A stretch of DNA of 64,000 bases from Azorinus chamasolen (Eukaryota; Mollusca; Bivalvia; Cardiida; Solecurtidae): positions 52,791,674-52,855,673 of the forward strand of contig OY755237.1 in the NCBI GenBank assembly GCA_963576725.1, in the 5' to 3' direction. Position numbers and translations under genes: made by a program. The notes under the pieces are model-generated. The model saw only the letters and a list, made by a program, of their open reading frames with translations, ran no database searches and was not told the DNA's origin. Shown here piece by piece: positions 11,821 to 21,586 of the stretch; the stretch's first letter is position 1; each line of letters starts with the position of its first letter.

Positions 11821-13557
11821 CTGAAACAACAAACAAAAAATAAATTAACCCTTTACTTCATAGCATGATGCAAACAGAGTAGACTCAGACCAGACAGCTC
11901 CTGTAGAAGCTGTCTGAGCAAGGTTCTCTCTGTTTACTTATGGGATAATATAGGTGATAAAGCATTTGTCTACTGCAGTTAAAACCTGCATTCAATATTT
12001 AAACATTTCCCTCACAAAATACTTTTTTACACATTTGCAAATAGAGTAGACCCAGATCAGATGGCCCCTGTAAGAGCCGTCTAATAAAAATCTACTCTGT
12101 TGGCTTATGGTATATTATAGATCTAATTCAATAGTTTCTGCCTGAGCCAAAATGTCCTGTGTTCATATGCCTTTACAAAAATGATTTAATTAACCCTTTC
12201 CTCCACAGGCTATTTTTAGACAAAACCTCTTTGAATGAGTGTACCCAAAAGGAGCATTTACTAGAGGAAAGTAAAATTTTAGAATTTTGTAGTTTGAAAC
12301 CATTATGATAAATAGAGCATTTGCTCCTATAGGAGCAAAATGCTCTATTCATGACAATGGTTTCAAGAAGTGGTTATTACAGAGGCGTAGAGAGGCATAT
12401 TTATGGAGGAAGGGGTTAACTCTTTGCATACTAATGGTGAAACTGTGATTACATAATTATACAGTTTGTATCTAAAGGAGAACTGGCATAATGCGGCGTC
12501 TCATCTGTATCCGACTGTTTGACACTTTGAACACAATTTCGCCGAAGAAATGAGAGAAATTTTATTTGAAGAATTGAAGCAGATAACAGAAACTGTTTTT
12601 GCAGACGAAAAATTATTCAGTATGCAAAGACATGGTGTCATTATTTCTTAAATGAAATGAACGGTTAAAACATCAGCTAGTCTCGAATAATTTCCATGGA
12701 AACTTTAACATCTGAGAAATTAGAGTAGGATCTCTCTAGAGAGTAGAGAAGCCACATAAGGGATGCATAGATCCATTACCTTAAAGAGACACATTTTAAT
12801 GCCTTTCTCTGTTTAATATTTATTCAAGATTTCTTCCCCTCATGAATATTCATGAACAGAATCAGTAAAATGGAAAATTGAAAAGGTATTTTTGTCCTCA
12901 CTTTTGTGGAAACTGCAAAATCAGTTTCAATAAGCAAACAGAGTAGACCCTGTAGGCCACTTCATGAACATTCATAAGGTCTGAAGTGTGAAGTTGGAAG
13001 TTTAAAGTGTAAAGTATGATTTCAACAATATTTTATTCAATAAAGAAACGGATTGGACAACAGGCATAGCCTATGTAAGTCCTCTCCAGTGGCACAAGGT
13101 AATTACATGTCGTACATGCTAGAAATATATAATTATATACAGCGATAATAAAGTATAAAGTTTGAAGTCTGAAGTCTGAAGTCTGAAGTCAACTCCAGTC
13201 TTTCGTACCTGTCCCTGTTCTATGTTTATTCCAAATTTCAATACCTACTGAATATTCATGGACAAAATAGTTATAATGAAATATGGAAGGTGGAACATTG
13301 TAGCCATTTCAGAAGGTAAAGAAACAGGTCTATCAAATTCCATTAGCAAAGAAAGCAGACTCTGATCAGAGGGCTCATATAGGAGCTGTCTGATCTTGGT
13401 CTACTCTGTTTGCAAATGAGTGAAAAAAACATTTATATGAGGGAAAGGGTTAACCCTTTCCTCCATAAATACGCCTTTTGGGTAGATTCATTCAAAGAGG
13501 TTGGGTCTAAAAATAGCCTATGGAGGAAAGGGTTAAGACAGGTTGAACTGTACTTAC
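11821..13557. repeat. Intron between exons 21 and 20: MITE cluster
   Basis: 11844-12180 carries two C-like copies. 12194-12415 is a complete family-A MITE (TTAA at 12190-12193 and 12416-12419). Sharing that TTAA, 12420-12646 is family E (CTCTTTGCATACTA...AGTATGCAAAGA). 12800-13200 holds fragments with AAGTxTGAAGT mini-repeats. 13205-13449 is a reversed family-B copy. 13454-13532 is a 79-bp miniature family-A derivative keeping only the two ends; it shares one TTAA with the B copy. Confidence 0.75.
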
Positions 13558-13708
13558 AATACGAAATTGGCAGCAGCAATTTGATTCTAAATTTCAGCTG
13601 AAACACATGTGCAATACATATGAGGATTTCTATCCCAGTCAAAAGCATCAGGAAAAATACAGTCAAGAAGAGGAATTGCAGGAGAGCTGCGATTGCTGCA
13701 CAGGCTTT
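13558..13708 (-). CDS. aGPCR exon 20: transmembrane helix 3 and start of TM4
   Basis: 151 nt. Acceptor ttgtcttttacag, donor gtaagt. Translation starts KACAAIAALLQFLFLTVFFL, then MLLTGIEILICIAHVFQ and a basic loop ending LLLPISY. The TM3 cysteine that bonds to extracellular loop 2 is present. The usual aromatic 'FFWMLVEG' stretch reads VFFLMLLTG: the Trp and the Glu of the 'EG' motif are replaced, so TM3 is atypical. The Gly-Trp-Gly start of TM4 is also missing (Ser-Tyr-Leu instead). Confidence 0.95.
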
Positions 13709-14509
13709 CTGTAAAAGACAACAGGAAATATTTACAGCTGCGAATGTAAATTTTCTGAAACAAAAAAGAGATTTAGTTCTTTTACTCTTATCTTATATTT
13801 ACCCATTCCCTCATAGGCTATTTTTAGACCCAAACTATTTGAATAAATTCAGTGAAAAGGAGCATTTACTAGCAGAATTTTTTTTTTTTAAATTGTGTAG
13901 TTTTGAAACCAACTACTGTGATAAATTGAGTATTTGCTCCGTAGGAGCAAATACTCTGTTGATCACAATGGTTTTAAAAAAAAAGACTTTTTACCTTAAT
14001 CTTGGGCTTGCGGGCAGCATGGGTCGGGTGCGTAATGAAAGTATTATATACTTTTTATCTTGATCTTGGGCTTGCGGGCAGCATGGGTCGGTGTGTAATG
14101 AAAGTATTATGGATGGTGTTGAATGTGTATATGTAATTCCATGCAAATAGCTATAGCGGTTAGTGAGATATAGGACAATGAAAAAACTGTGACAACCAAC
14201 TGCACATAAAATTTCCAAGTCATTTGACCTTGACCTTTGGTTTGCGGGCAGCATGGGTGGGGTGCCAAATGATAGCACAGATGGTAATTGATGTGTATGA
14301 GAAGTTTCATGTGTATAAGTGTAGAAATTACTGACATAATTATAACACTTGAAAAAACTGTGACAACCAACTGCACCTAACAGCGTGACACACGGACAGA
14401 CAGACAGACAGACAGACAGATGGACAGACGGATGGACATGTGCAAAACATAATGCCCCCTGACTATCGTCAGCAGGGGCATAAAAAAGGTTTACAACTAT
14501 TTTACTTAC
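13709..14509. repeat. Intron between exons 20 and 19
   Basis: 13800-13985 is a truncated family-A element. 13990-14486 is a tandem-core dispersed element (unit with GGGCTTGCGGGCAGCATGGG and GTGACAACCAACTGCAC) ending in GACAGACAGACAG steps and a CATAATGCCCCCTG...CAGGGGCATAA hairpin. Confidence 0.7.
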
Positions 14510-14612
14510 ACTACTCTCTGTCCTATTAATTCCAGCGAGAAATAAGGCAAGACCAAGCAACAAAACAACACAAAGGTTCATCAGAATCACTGATCTGTCA
14601 GAACGAACCAAT
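14510..14612 (-). CDS. aGPCR exon 19: transmembrane helix 2
   Basis: 103 nt, phase 0 at its 3' end. Acceptor caccattgcag, donor gtaagt. Translation LVRSDRSVILMNLCVVLLLG then LALFLAGINRTESS. Basic first intracellular loop, then the conserved 'MNLC...LLL...LFL.GI' TM2 signature. One sequon in extracellular loop 1. Confidence 0.96.
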
Positions 14613-16487
14613 CTGCAATGGTGTAAATCAGAGTAAACAATGAACAGAAATACCCCTTTAAAGCCAACTCTTAATGAATAAAAAAAAGATGTCTTTAAAA
14701 GCAGGTGGCTGCTTAATACAGGACAAAAGTTATGCAGAAAGTTGCCGCATTACTTTTGTCCTGCATTAAGCTACCACCTACCTTACATGTCCAGCATTAG
14801 ATCTCTTTTAACCCTTTCCTTCATATAAACATATAGAACAGGGAAAGGGTTAAGAAGTTGCTTTAGGGAGATTTTATTGTAGTTTAACCCTTTCCTTCAT
14901 AGGCTAGTTTTAGACCAAACCTCTTTGAATAAATCTACCCAAAAAGAGTATTTACTAGAGAAAAGGAAAGTGTAGAATTGTGTAGTATTGAAACCATTGT
15001 GATAAATAGAGCATTTGCTCCTATGGAGCAAATGCTCTATTTATCAAAATGGTTTCAAAAAGTGACTTTTACAGAGGCATAGAAAGGTGTATTTATGCAG
15101 GAAAGGGTTAAATCTTTACCATATGAATATTCATGTAAGAAATAACATTTTTATGATGGTATTCGAACACATGATTTTATTCAGAAATGATTTCTTGTCC
15201 ATAACAGGAACAGCAGAATCAGGTCTACATTCCTTTATAAGCAAATAGAGCCAGCTTGCAGGAGCCATCTGATCTGGGTCTATTCTGTTTGAAAAGGGGT
15301 AGAAAGGTGTATTTATAGAGTAAGGGTTACCGGTAGTCCTTTGCACTTTGTGTCTCATCTGGATCTAAACAGTTTGCAAAATAAATCATGATTACTCTAT
15401 TAGCACATGGGTAACTGAGTGTCTCATTAGGAACCAGCTGCTTACAACAGTTAAATAATAAATTACTCTATTAGCACATGGGTAACTGAGTGTCTCATTA
15501 GGAACCAGCTGCTTACAACAGTTAAATAATAATCATTAGGAACCAGCTGCTTACAACAGTTAAATAATAATCATTAGGAACCAGCTGCTTACAACAGTTA
15601 AATAATAGATTTGAACCTTTTAGATTTACACCATGACTATTCATATAAGAAATAAGGACATCACGAATATGAATAAATTAATTGTTATAAAAGACACACA
15701 CACAGGAGTTTTTGGTCATGGTAGAAACAGTAGAATCAAATCTAAATCATATCATAAGCAAACAGCAGAAAGTGATCAGACAGCTCCAACAGGAGCCATC
15801 TAATCTGGGTCTACTCTGTTTGAAAAGATGTAAAAAGGCGTATTTATGGAGTAAGCAGTTAACCCTTTTCATTTTGTGTCTCATCTGGATCTAAACAGAT
15901 TGCAAAATAAGAAATAATGACATCATGAATATTAACCCTTTCCACCATAGGCTATTTTTAGATCCAACCTCTTTGAATGAATCTACCCAAAGGAGTATTT
16001 ACTAGAGAAAAGTAAAATTTTAGAATGTTGTAGTTTGAAACAACATTGCTTCTATAGGAGCAAATGCTCTATTTATCACAATGGTTTCAAGAAGTGGTTA
16101 TTACAGAGGCGTAGAAAGGCATATTTATGGAGGAAAGGGTTAATAAATGAATTGCTATAAAATTCACAGGAGTTTTTGGCCATAGTAGAGACTGTAGAAT
16201 CATATCTATATACCGGTATATATCACAAGCAAACAGAGGAAAAACTGATCAGATGGCTCCTACAGGAACCATCTGATCTAGGTATATTCTGTTCAAGTGT
16301 AGAAATGTGTATCTTTTGAGATTAAAGGGCTAAACATAAATTAAATCTAATCTGGCATTTCATCTTGATCAAAAACAATTTGTAATTGCCAATTCAGTGA
16401 CAAATCACACATTCAGGGTGATGTAATAAAATGACAGCAAAAACTTAGTCATGTGATAACCAAATTCGGTCATGTGACCATGCTCAC
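14613..16487. repeat. Intron between exons 19 and 18
   Basis: 14695-14785 is a family-D central hairpin without ends. 14888-15107 is a complete family-A MITE (TTAA 14884-14887 and 15108-15111). 15112-15332 and 15620-15862 are family-C copies. 15394-15606 is a local tandem duplication of CATTAGGAACCAGCTGCTTA-type units (38 bp, four times, the first two inside a larger duplication). 15946-16139 is a family-A MITE nested in a family-C copy. Confidence 0.75.
15946..16139. mobile_element. Family-A MITE nested in a family-C MITE
   Basis: TTAA at 15942-15945 and 16140-16143. The flanks join as ..GACATCATGAATATTAA + TAAATGAATTGCTATAA.., which is the ordinary left part of a family-C element (compare 20600-20650). 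One TTAA was the target. Confidence 0.8.
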
Positions 16488-16591
16488 CGCCAAACCAGCC
16501 AATGGATGATGATGGTGAGGAGGAGACAGAAAATGGAGATGCCACATCCAACTGCCGATATAATACCAAGTGCTTTAGCATGGACGCCACT
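16488..16591 (-). CDS. aGPCR exon 18: transmembrane helix 1
   Basis: 104 nt. Acceptor tgtcatttcag, donor gtgagc. Translation SGVHAKALGIISAVGCGISI then FCLLLTIIIHWLVW(R). The ALGIISAVGC...SI..LLLTI pattern is the standard TM1 of adhesion receptors (usually I.YVGC..S). Follows the tethered agonist directly. Confidence 0.95.
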
Positions 16592-17126
16592 CTGAAATGA
16601 CAATAAAACCCTTCTTAACGCTTTCCCTCATTAATAAATATACAAGAATTCAGGACGACATGAATATTCATTTACTGAATTTTAAAAATGGCCATCAAAC
16701 AAAGAATTGTTTTATCCCAGCAACTGTAGAATCAGAGATCTCATACCAAACAGAGTAGACCCTGATCAGATGACTCATATGGCATATACATGAGAAAAGG
16801 GCTGAATGCTTTCCTTGACTTAATGTTATCAATACTCCTTGAACATTTTCCTGTTGGATATTCATGTAAGAAATAACAACATTAATATTTATTAGCTCAG
16901 TTTTTATAACACAGAATTTTTGGTTTTGGTATAACTGTGGATGTAGATCTATTATAAATCCATAAGCAAACAGAGCAGACCCTTACGGGATGGCTCCAAC
17001 AGTAGCCTTCTGATCTGGCACTACTCTGTTTGCATGGGCATGAAAAGGAATCTACATGAGGAAATTCATTAATGCATTCCTTCAGATAAACATCTTTCAA
17101 TGGTAATTAATGTAGTATATACTTGT
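16592..17126. repeat. Intron between exons 18 and 17, distal part
   Basis: Two eroded family-C elements (about 16617-16800 and 16840-17090) with recognisable AGCAAACAGAGCAGACCC and TACTCTGTTTGC arms. No other structure seen. Confidence 0.6.
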
Positions 17127-17216
17127 ACTTACCAGTCTTTTAGTATATACATGTACTTACCAGTCTTTTAGTATATATATGTACTTACCAGTCTTTTAGT
17201 ATATACATGTACTTAC
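17127..17216 (-). repeat. 28-bp tandem duplication of the exon-17 splice donor
   Basis: On the minus strand ACTAAAAGACTG|gtaagtacat (last 12 bases of exon 17 and first intron bases) is repeated with 28-bp spacing, three extra times after the real junction. The copies are identical except for one T/C change. Each carries a full gtaagt donor. Confidence 0.93.
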
Positions 17217-17337
17217 CAGTCTTTTAGTACTCATAAGGACGCAGAAGTTTGTAAGATGAGTGCATTCACAGACGACAGTGCTTTCTACATATGACCTAAC
17301 CCTGCAACCTTCAGCTGACCAATCACCTGCTCCATTC
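17217..17337 (-). CDS. aGPCR exon 17: GPS cleavage site and tethered agonist
   Basis: 121 nt. Acceptor atatctactacag, donor gtaagt. Translation NGAGDWSAEGCRVRSYVEST then VVCECTHLTNFCVLMSTKRL. All key elements are present: the Trp-Ser-x-x-Gly-Cys turn, Cys-x-Cys, and the His-Leu/Thr cleavage triad (model residues 593-595), so self-cleavage is expected. The new N-terminus TNFCVLM is the predicted Stachel agonist. The last 12 exon bases plus the donor are duplicated three more times at 28-bp spacing in the intron (17127-17216). Confidence 0.96.
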
Positions 17338-17966
17338 CTGTAGTAGATATAATAGATCAAAGCACTGAGAGTACTGAAGGGAGGTGTTGGTTGTTAAGAT
17401 AGAGCAGGCATTCATCAGCTGCGTATTTGAAGTGGTTTATGAATTATAGTCAATTTATATATATAATATAGAGAGCTAGAGTATGTCATTATGTTGTATT
17501 CTGAACGAGTTGAATACAGCTATGCTGAACATTTGTGCAGTTTGAATAACAAGGTTCAAAATAGCAGACAGTAAGATTCCAGATCAAATGCTGAATCAGT
17601 AAGATTCCAGATCAAATGCTGAATCACTTAGTGTCTGATCTGGATGTATATTGTGTTCTATTTTTGAGATTAATATTGAAGTAAATATATTATTTAGAGG
17701 TTTCCTAATATGTTTCTAACTTATAATGATAGTTTTTGTTATGCATGAATTAATTTAAGCTACCACCTGTTGCCAGGGCTAACCAGCATGCTTCAATGTG
17801 TGGCCATTCAACACAGGTTTGACTGTATAGCAGTAGAAATATTTTGTTGAATGCAAGAATGGTCAAGAATAAATAAGGAAGTATTATTGAAACTTTTATT
17901 TCAAATAAGAACATATATGTAATCAAAATAAAGTAAAGATGTCAAGTATCAAGACTAATATGGCAT
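17338..17966. other. Intron sequence with little repeat content
   Basis: AT-rich. One 24-bp direct duplication (about 17570-17620, AGTAAGATTCCAGATCAAATGCTGAATCA type). A short fragment near 17757-17830 resembles the family-D hairpin (AAGCTACCACCTGTTGCC). No coding signal seen. Confidence 0.5.
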
Positions 17967-18352
17967 GATGTGGTTAATCCTTAACCAGCTTTCTTCTCTT
18001 TGTATTAATGATGTGGTTAATCCTTAACCAGCTTTCTTCTCTTTGTATTAATGATGTGGTTAATCCTTAACCAGCTTTCTTCTCTTTGTATTAATGATGT
18101 GGTTAATCCTTAACCAGCTTTCTTCTCTTTGTATTAATGATGTGGTTAATCCTTAACCAGCTTTCTTCTCTTTGTATTAATGATGTGGTTAATCCTTAAC
18201 CAGCTTTCTTCTCTTTGTATTAATGATGTGGTTAATCCTTAACCAGCTTTCTTCTCTTTGTATTAATGATGTGGTTAATCCTTAACCAGCTTTCTTCTCT
18301 TTGTATTAATGATGTGGTTAATCCTTAACCAGCTTTCTTCTCTTTGTATTAA
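17967..18352. repeat. 43-bp minisatellite, nine nearly identical copies
   Basis: Unit begins GATGTGGTTAATCCTTAACC and ends ..TCTCTTTGTATTAAT. The copies are essentially identical over 386 bp, unlike the diverged arrays elsewhere in the window. Each unit contains the small palindrome GGTTAATCCTTAACC. Confidence 0.96.
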
Positions 18353-20250
18353 AGAGCTTTGATATATTTATTTGGCAAAGCTGTACAAAACATACAGAAC
18401 ATGCTGAATGATTTCCCATGGCAAATTAAAAATGTAAAGCAAACAGAAAGTAACTCTTTGTCTTGGTCTACACTGTTGGCAAATTCTATTACAATCAATT
18501 TGTCTTAAGGGACCACTCAAAAGAAGACAAAAAAGGTCTTAAAGAAAGGGGGGCTTAATAATGCAAGTCAAAAGTATTGCAGAATGCTATTATTATGAGC
18601 GGGTTTCGTAATCCTCTGGCCCATAACTTCAGAGATGTGGTATGCCATTACTTAATAGGGACATTGTCTCCAAAACCTAGACACTTATACAGTTTACCAA
18701 ATTTACCAGTGATTACAGTCCTATACAGTTTCAAATAAGAGTTCACTAAGTTTCCACAAACAAGAGTTTACTTAAAACACAAAGTTCAATGTCACTAATG
18801 TCCTGTAATCAAAATATTCATTCATTCACTTAGAGTTCCTTAATGTTACCACTTAGCCGCCAAAGTCTGAAACATTTACAAAACTTAAATTCACATAGGT
18901 CCTATCTCTCATAGAGCATTTCCAAACTTCTTTCTGTATGCACAGAGCTACTCTACTTTCTTCTATATCCCTGCATTGAAAACCTACGCTGCCTTTATAT
19001 ACAAAATTTAACAAGCCAGTGAAATGTGCTCAAGATGAGACCATATGCATGAGAAACAAAAGGTGAGAAAACTTTTGATTGACTGCCCAAACATCAAGCA
19101 CTAGAGTTGCATGTCATATGGTTTCATCTCAGCTGAGTTATTGCCGTAAGCCTAGAGAAAAGAATGGCGCTAAAAACAACCAGTGACAAATATTAAACAA
19201 TAAACTGTCTGCACAAAGATTTTAAAGTTACCAAGATCAGTTTCAAAACCATACAGCATAAGCCAAAACAAGTATATTCAAAACTACATGAAAATGCATA
19301 AATATGCATCAAACAATTATCAAGGAAGCATTCTGTAATACTTTTGACCTGCATTAAACGATTATCTGTCTTGAAAACCTACTTTTCAGCAGCTAGCTGT
19401 CTATTTTCATTCTTGTTCTAGTTTTCCACCAATCAGGAACTATGTTACATTGTAATTTGCATAGGACCCACTAGTATTTTGTAGTAAACTGTGTTTTCAT
19501 TAGTTAATGCCTAGACTGGCATACAGCCTTTTTACAATGCCTCTACACATGGCCAAACTAGATGTACAAAATCCAGATATAGTCAGCTAAAGTGATGAAA
19601 ATCCTGGGGTCATTCTTATGACCTAGTAGTTATTTCAAACACCATACTTATGATAATTAGCTACTTCGCAAGCTGAAATCAAAGCAATCGATCCATATTA
19701 ACCTAACCACACCAAATGTAAGGCATTCTGCTATACAGACCTTTTCTTATAAACTTCTCAGAGTTCAGTCAAAACGCCATATAATACAGAAAGTCATATT
19801 TATGCTTATATTTAGCATGGAAGGCTGTCGAAATTTCTGTTCTTAAAAGAGATGCTACAGGGAAATTCCCCAATAAATAAAACAAGCTGGCTTCCATTAT
19901 AAAGAAGCCAAGGAGAGGCCTGCAGCAGTTTCTTATCAAACAGTTGCTATATAAAGGCGTCGTTTGACAAGGGTTTGGCACTGGATCGTAAATGGGTTTC
20001 TATAAATAACTATTGTACATTCAAATAGTATGTGCGCTATAAGTAGAACGAAGACGATGTTTATCAAGCGCCACTGCCTAGGAGATAAAATGCTTTTGAA
20101 TAATTTAAAGGTATGTAAAAGGATTTGTCTGACATACGGCGTCGACCCTGTATGTATGCACTTCTGGGTCATTGCAAGTAGTTCTTTGAAAAAAATGTAT
20201 TCTGTGTATTGGAATTTATCCAGTCATCTTCTCTTGTGACCTATGCGGAT
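18353..20250. other. Long intron stretch, mostly unique
   Basis: The longest low-repeat block of the window. A few scraps of the D hairpin (18500-18600, 19320-19370). No open frame with splice signals that could be supported on either strand. Confidence 0.5.
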
Positions 20251-20530
20251 AAACTTAGGTTTATTAGAATAGAATATAGAATAGATTTTATTTACCAATC
20301 ATTGACCCTTTCGGGTTACAAATCAGTACATACTGAAAGATTTATGATTGAACATAATTGACATGAAACTAAAACACATGTATCATAAATAAACTTGAAG
20401 TAGGAGAGTCTAGTAGAACGAACGATCAACGGCTGTAGTAGATACGATTTTATTTCGAACCAACGTTTCGCCTATACAATAAACTTGTAAAGGAAGCTGT
20501 TTCTATTAACTTCATCTTCAGGACTCCTCA
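20251..20530 (-). mobile_element. Possible transposon 3' tail
   Basis: Minus strand contains GAAGATGAAGTTAATAGAAA, then GCGAAACGTTGGTTCGAAAT followed by AAAATCG. A 'GAAGATG...GAAACGTTGG...AATAAA' string is common at 3' ends of some retroelements (for example Penelope-like). The adjoining 20251-20300 piece (AGAATAGATTTTATTTACCA) may be a separate tail. No coding part remains. Confidence 0.3.
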
Positions 20531-20576
20531 TATAGATATTTATGAAATGATGGGTTAACCAGTAAATATATGTTAA

Positions 20577-20869
20577 CCCTTTACTCCATGAATATTCACG
20601 GAAGAAATAATGACATCATGAATATTAATTAGAGTAATAATTGTTATAATAGCACATGGACACAGGAATTTTTGGCTATGGCAGAAACTGTAGAATTGTA
20701 TCTATTCATATATATCTATATTTTATATTATTTATATATATCTATATTCTATATTATAAGTGATAAGCAAACAGACCTGACCCTGTTAAGACGGCTCCTA
20801 CAGGAGCCATCTGATCTGAGTCTACTCTGTTTGCAAAGGTGTAAAAAGGTATTTTTATGGAGTAAAGGG
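20577..20869. mobile_element. Family-C TTAA MITE, complete
   Basis: TTAA at 20573-20576 and 20870-20873. Begins CCCTTTACTCCATGAATATT and ends ..TATGGAGTAAAGGG. Centre AGACGGCTCCTACAGGAGCCATCTGATC flanked by AAGCAAACAGAC / TACTCTGTTTGC arms. A TA-rich tract (20700-20760) is slightly expanded. Confidence 0.85.
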
Positions 20870-20904
20870 TTAATTATTCCAAAGAATGTAATACCTGATA
20901 AGAT

Positions 20905-21121
20905 GACGCAGATACAACAGCACTGCGGATCTAGATCTAGTACGCAGATACAACAGCACTGCCGATCTGGATCTAGTACGCAGATACAACAGCACTGCCG
21001 ATCTGGATCTAGTACACAGATACAACAGCACTGCCGATCTGGATCTAGTATGCAGATACAACAGCACTGCCGATCTGGATCTAGTACGCAGATACAACAG
21101 CACTGCCGATCTGGATCTAGA
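20905..21121. repeat. 36-bp minisatellite, six copies
   Basis: Unit GCAGATACAACAGCACTGCC + GATCTGGATCTAGTAC. It is 36 bp (a multiple of three), so it gives repetitive open frames on both strands; these are not considered genes. Confidence 0.93.
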
Positions 21122-21236
21122 CTTTACTGTTTGCATATACCGGACTACATTTTCTCAGGTGATGAGGCTCCAAGAGAAATTGGTTGAAATAGAGGAACAT
21201 ATTCAGAAATCATTTCTGATTCATTCAAAGGGTCAA

Positions 21237-21478
21237 CCCTTTACTCTATAAATATACACATTTCTATGCCATTGCAAACAGAGTAGACCCAGATAAGTTG
21301 GCTCCTATAGGAGCCGTCTGATCAGGGTGTGCTCCATTTGTTTATGAAATAATATAGATATGATCTACAGTTCCTGCTTTGGCAAAATGAGCATGTGTTA
21401 ACATGCCATTTTAAAAATTAGTCTAATTAATATTCATGATGTCATTATTACTTTCATGAATATTCATGGAGTAAAGGG
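21237..21478. mobile_element. Family-C TTAA MITE, reversed
   Basis: CCCTTTACTCTATAAATATA...TCATGGAGTAAAGGG with TTAA on the right (21479-21482) and TCAA (mutated TTAA) on the left. Central palindrome GTTGGCTCCTATAGGAGCCG. Its right end lies 64 bp from the exon-16 donor. Confidence 0.8.
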
Positions 21479-21542
21479 TTAAAAATACATGTACAGTAAA
21501 AATATACCTATTGTTCGTAAACAAAATGAAAGAATAACTTAC

Positions 21543-21586
21543 TTTGCTCCGTAGTCCCAGAATACACATAACGGCTCCAGTTTGTC
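21543..21586 (-). CDS. aGPCR exon 16: start of GPS motif
   Basis: 44 nt, the third smallest exon. Acceptor tttttaatttag, donor gtaagt. Translation DKLEPLCVFWDYGA(K). Cys-Val-Phe-Trp-Asp is the hallmark opening of the GPCR proteolysis site region. Its cysteine is expected to pair with one of the three in exon 17. Confidence 0.95.

Noticed and set aside
20030..20239. Plus-strand open frame of 69 codons and overlapping minus-strand frame in a low-repeat block
   Set aside because: No recognisable domain, no splice context that links to another exon, and both strands are open to similar length.
20870..21187. Open frames on both strands with repeated QIQQHCRSGSST / LRTRSRSAVLLY
   Set aside because: A 36-bp repeat, divisible by three, keeps all frames periodic. 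No splice or start context.
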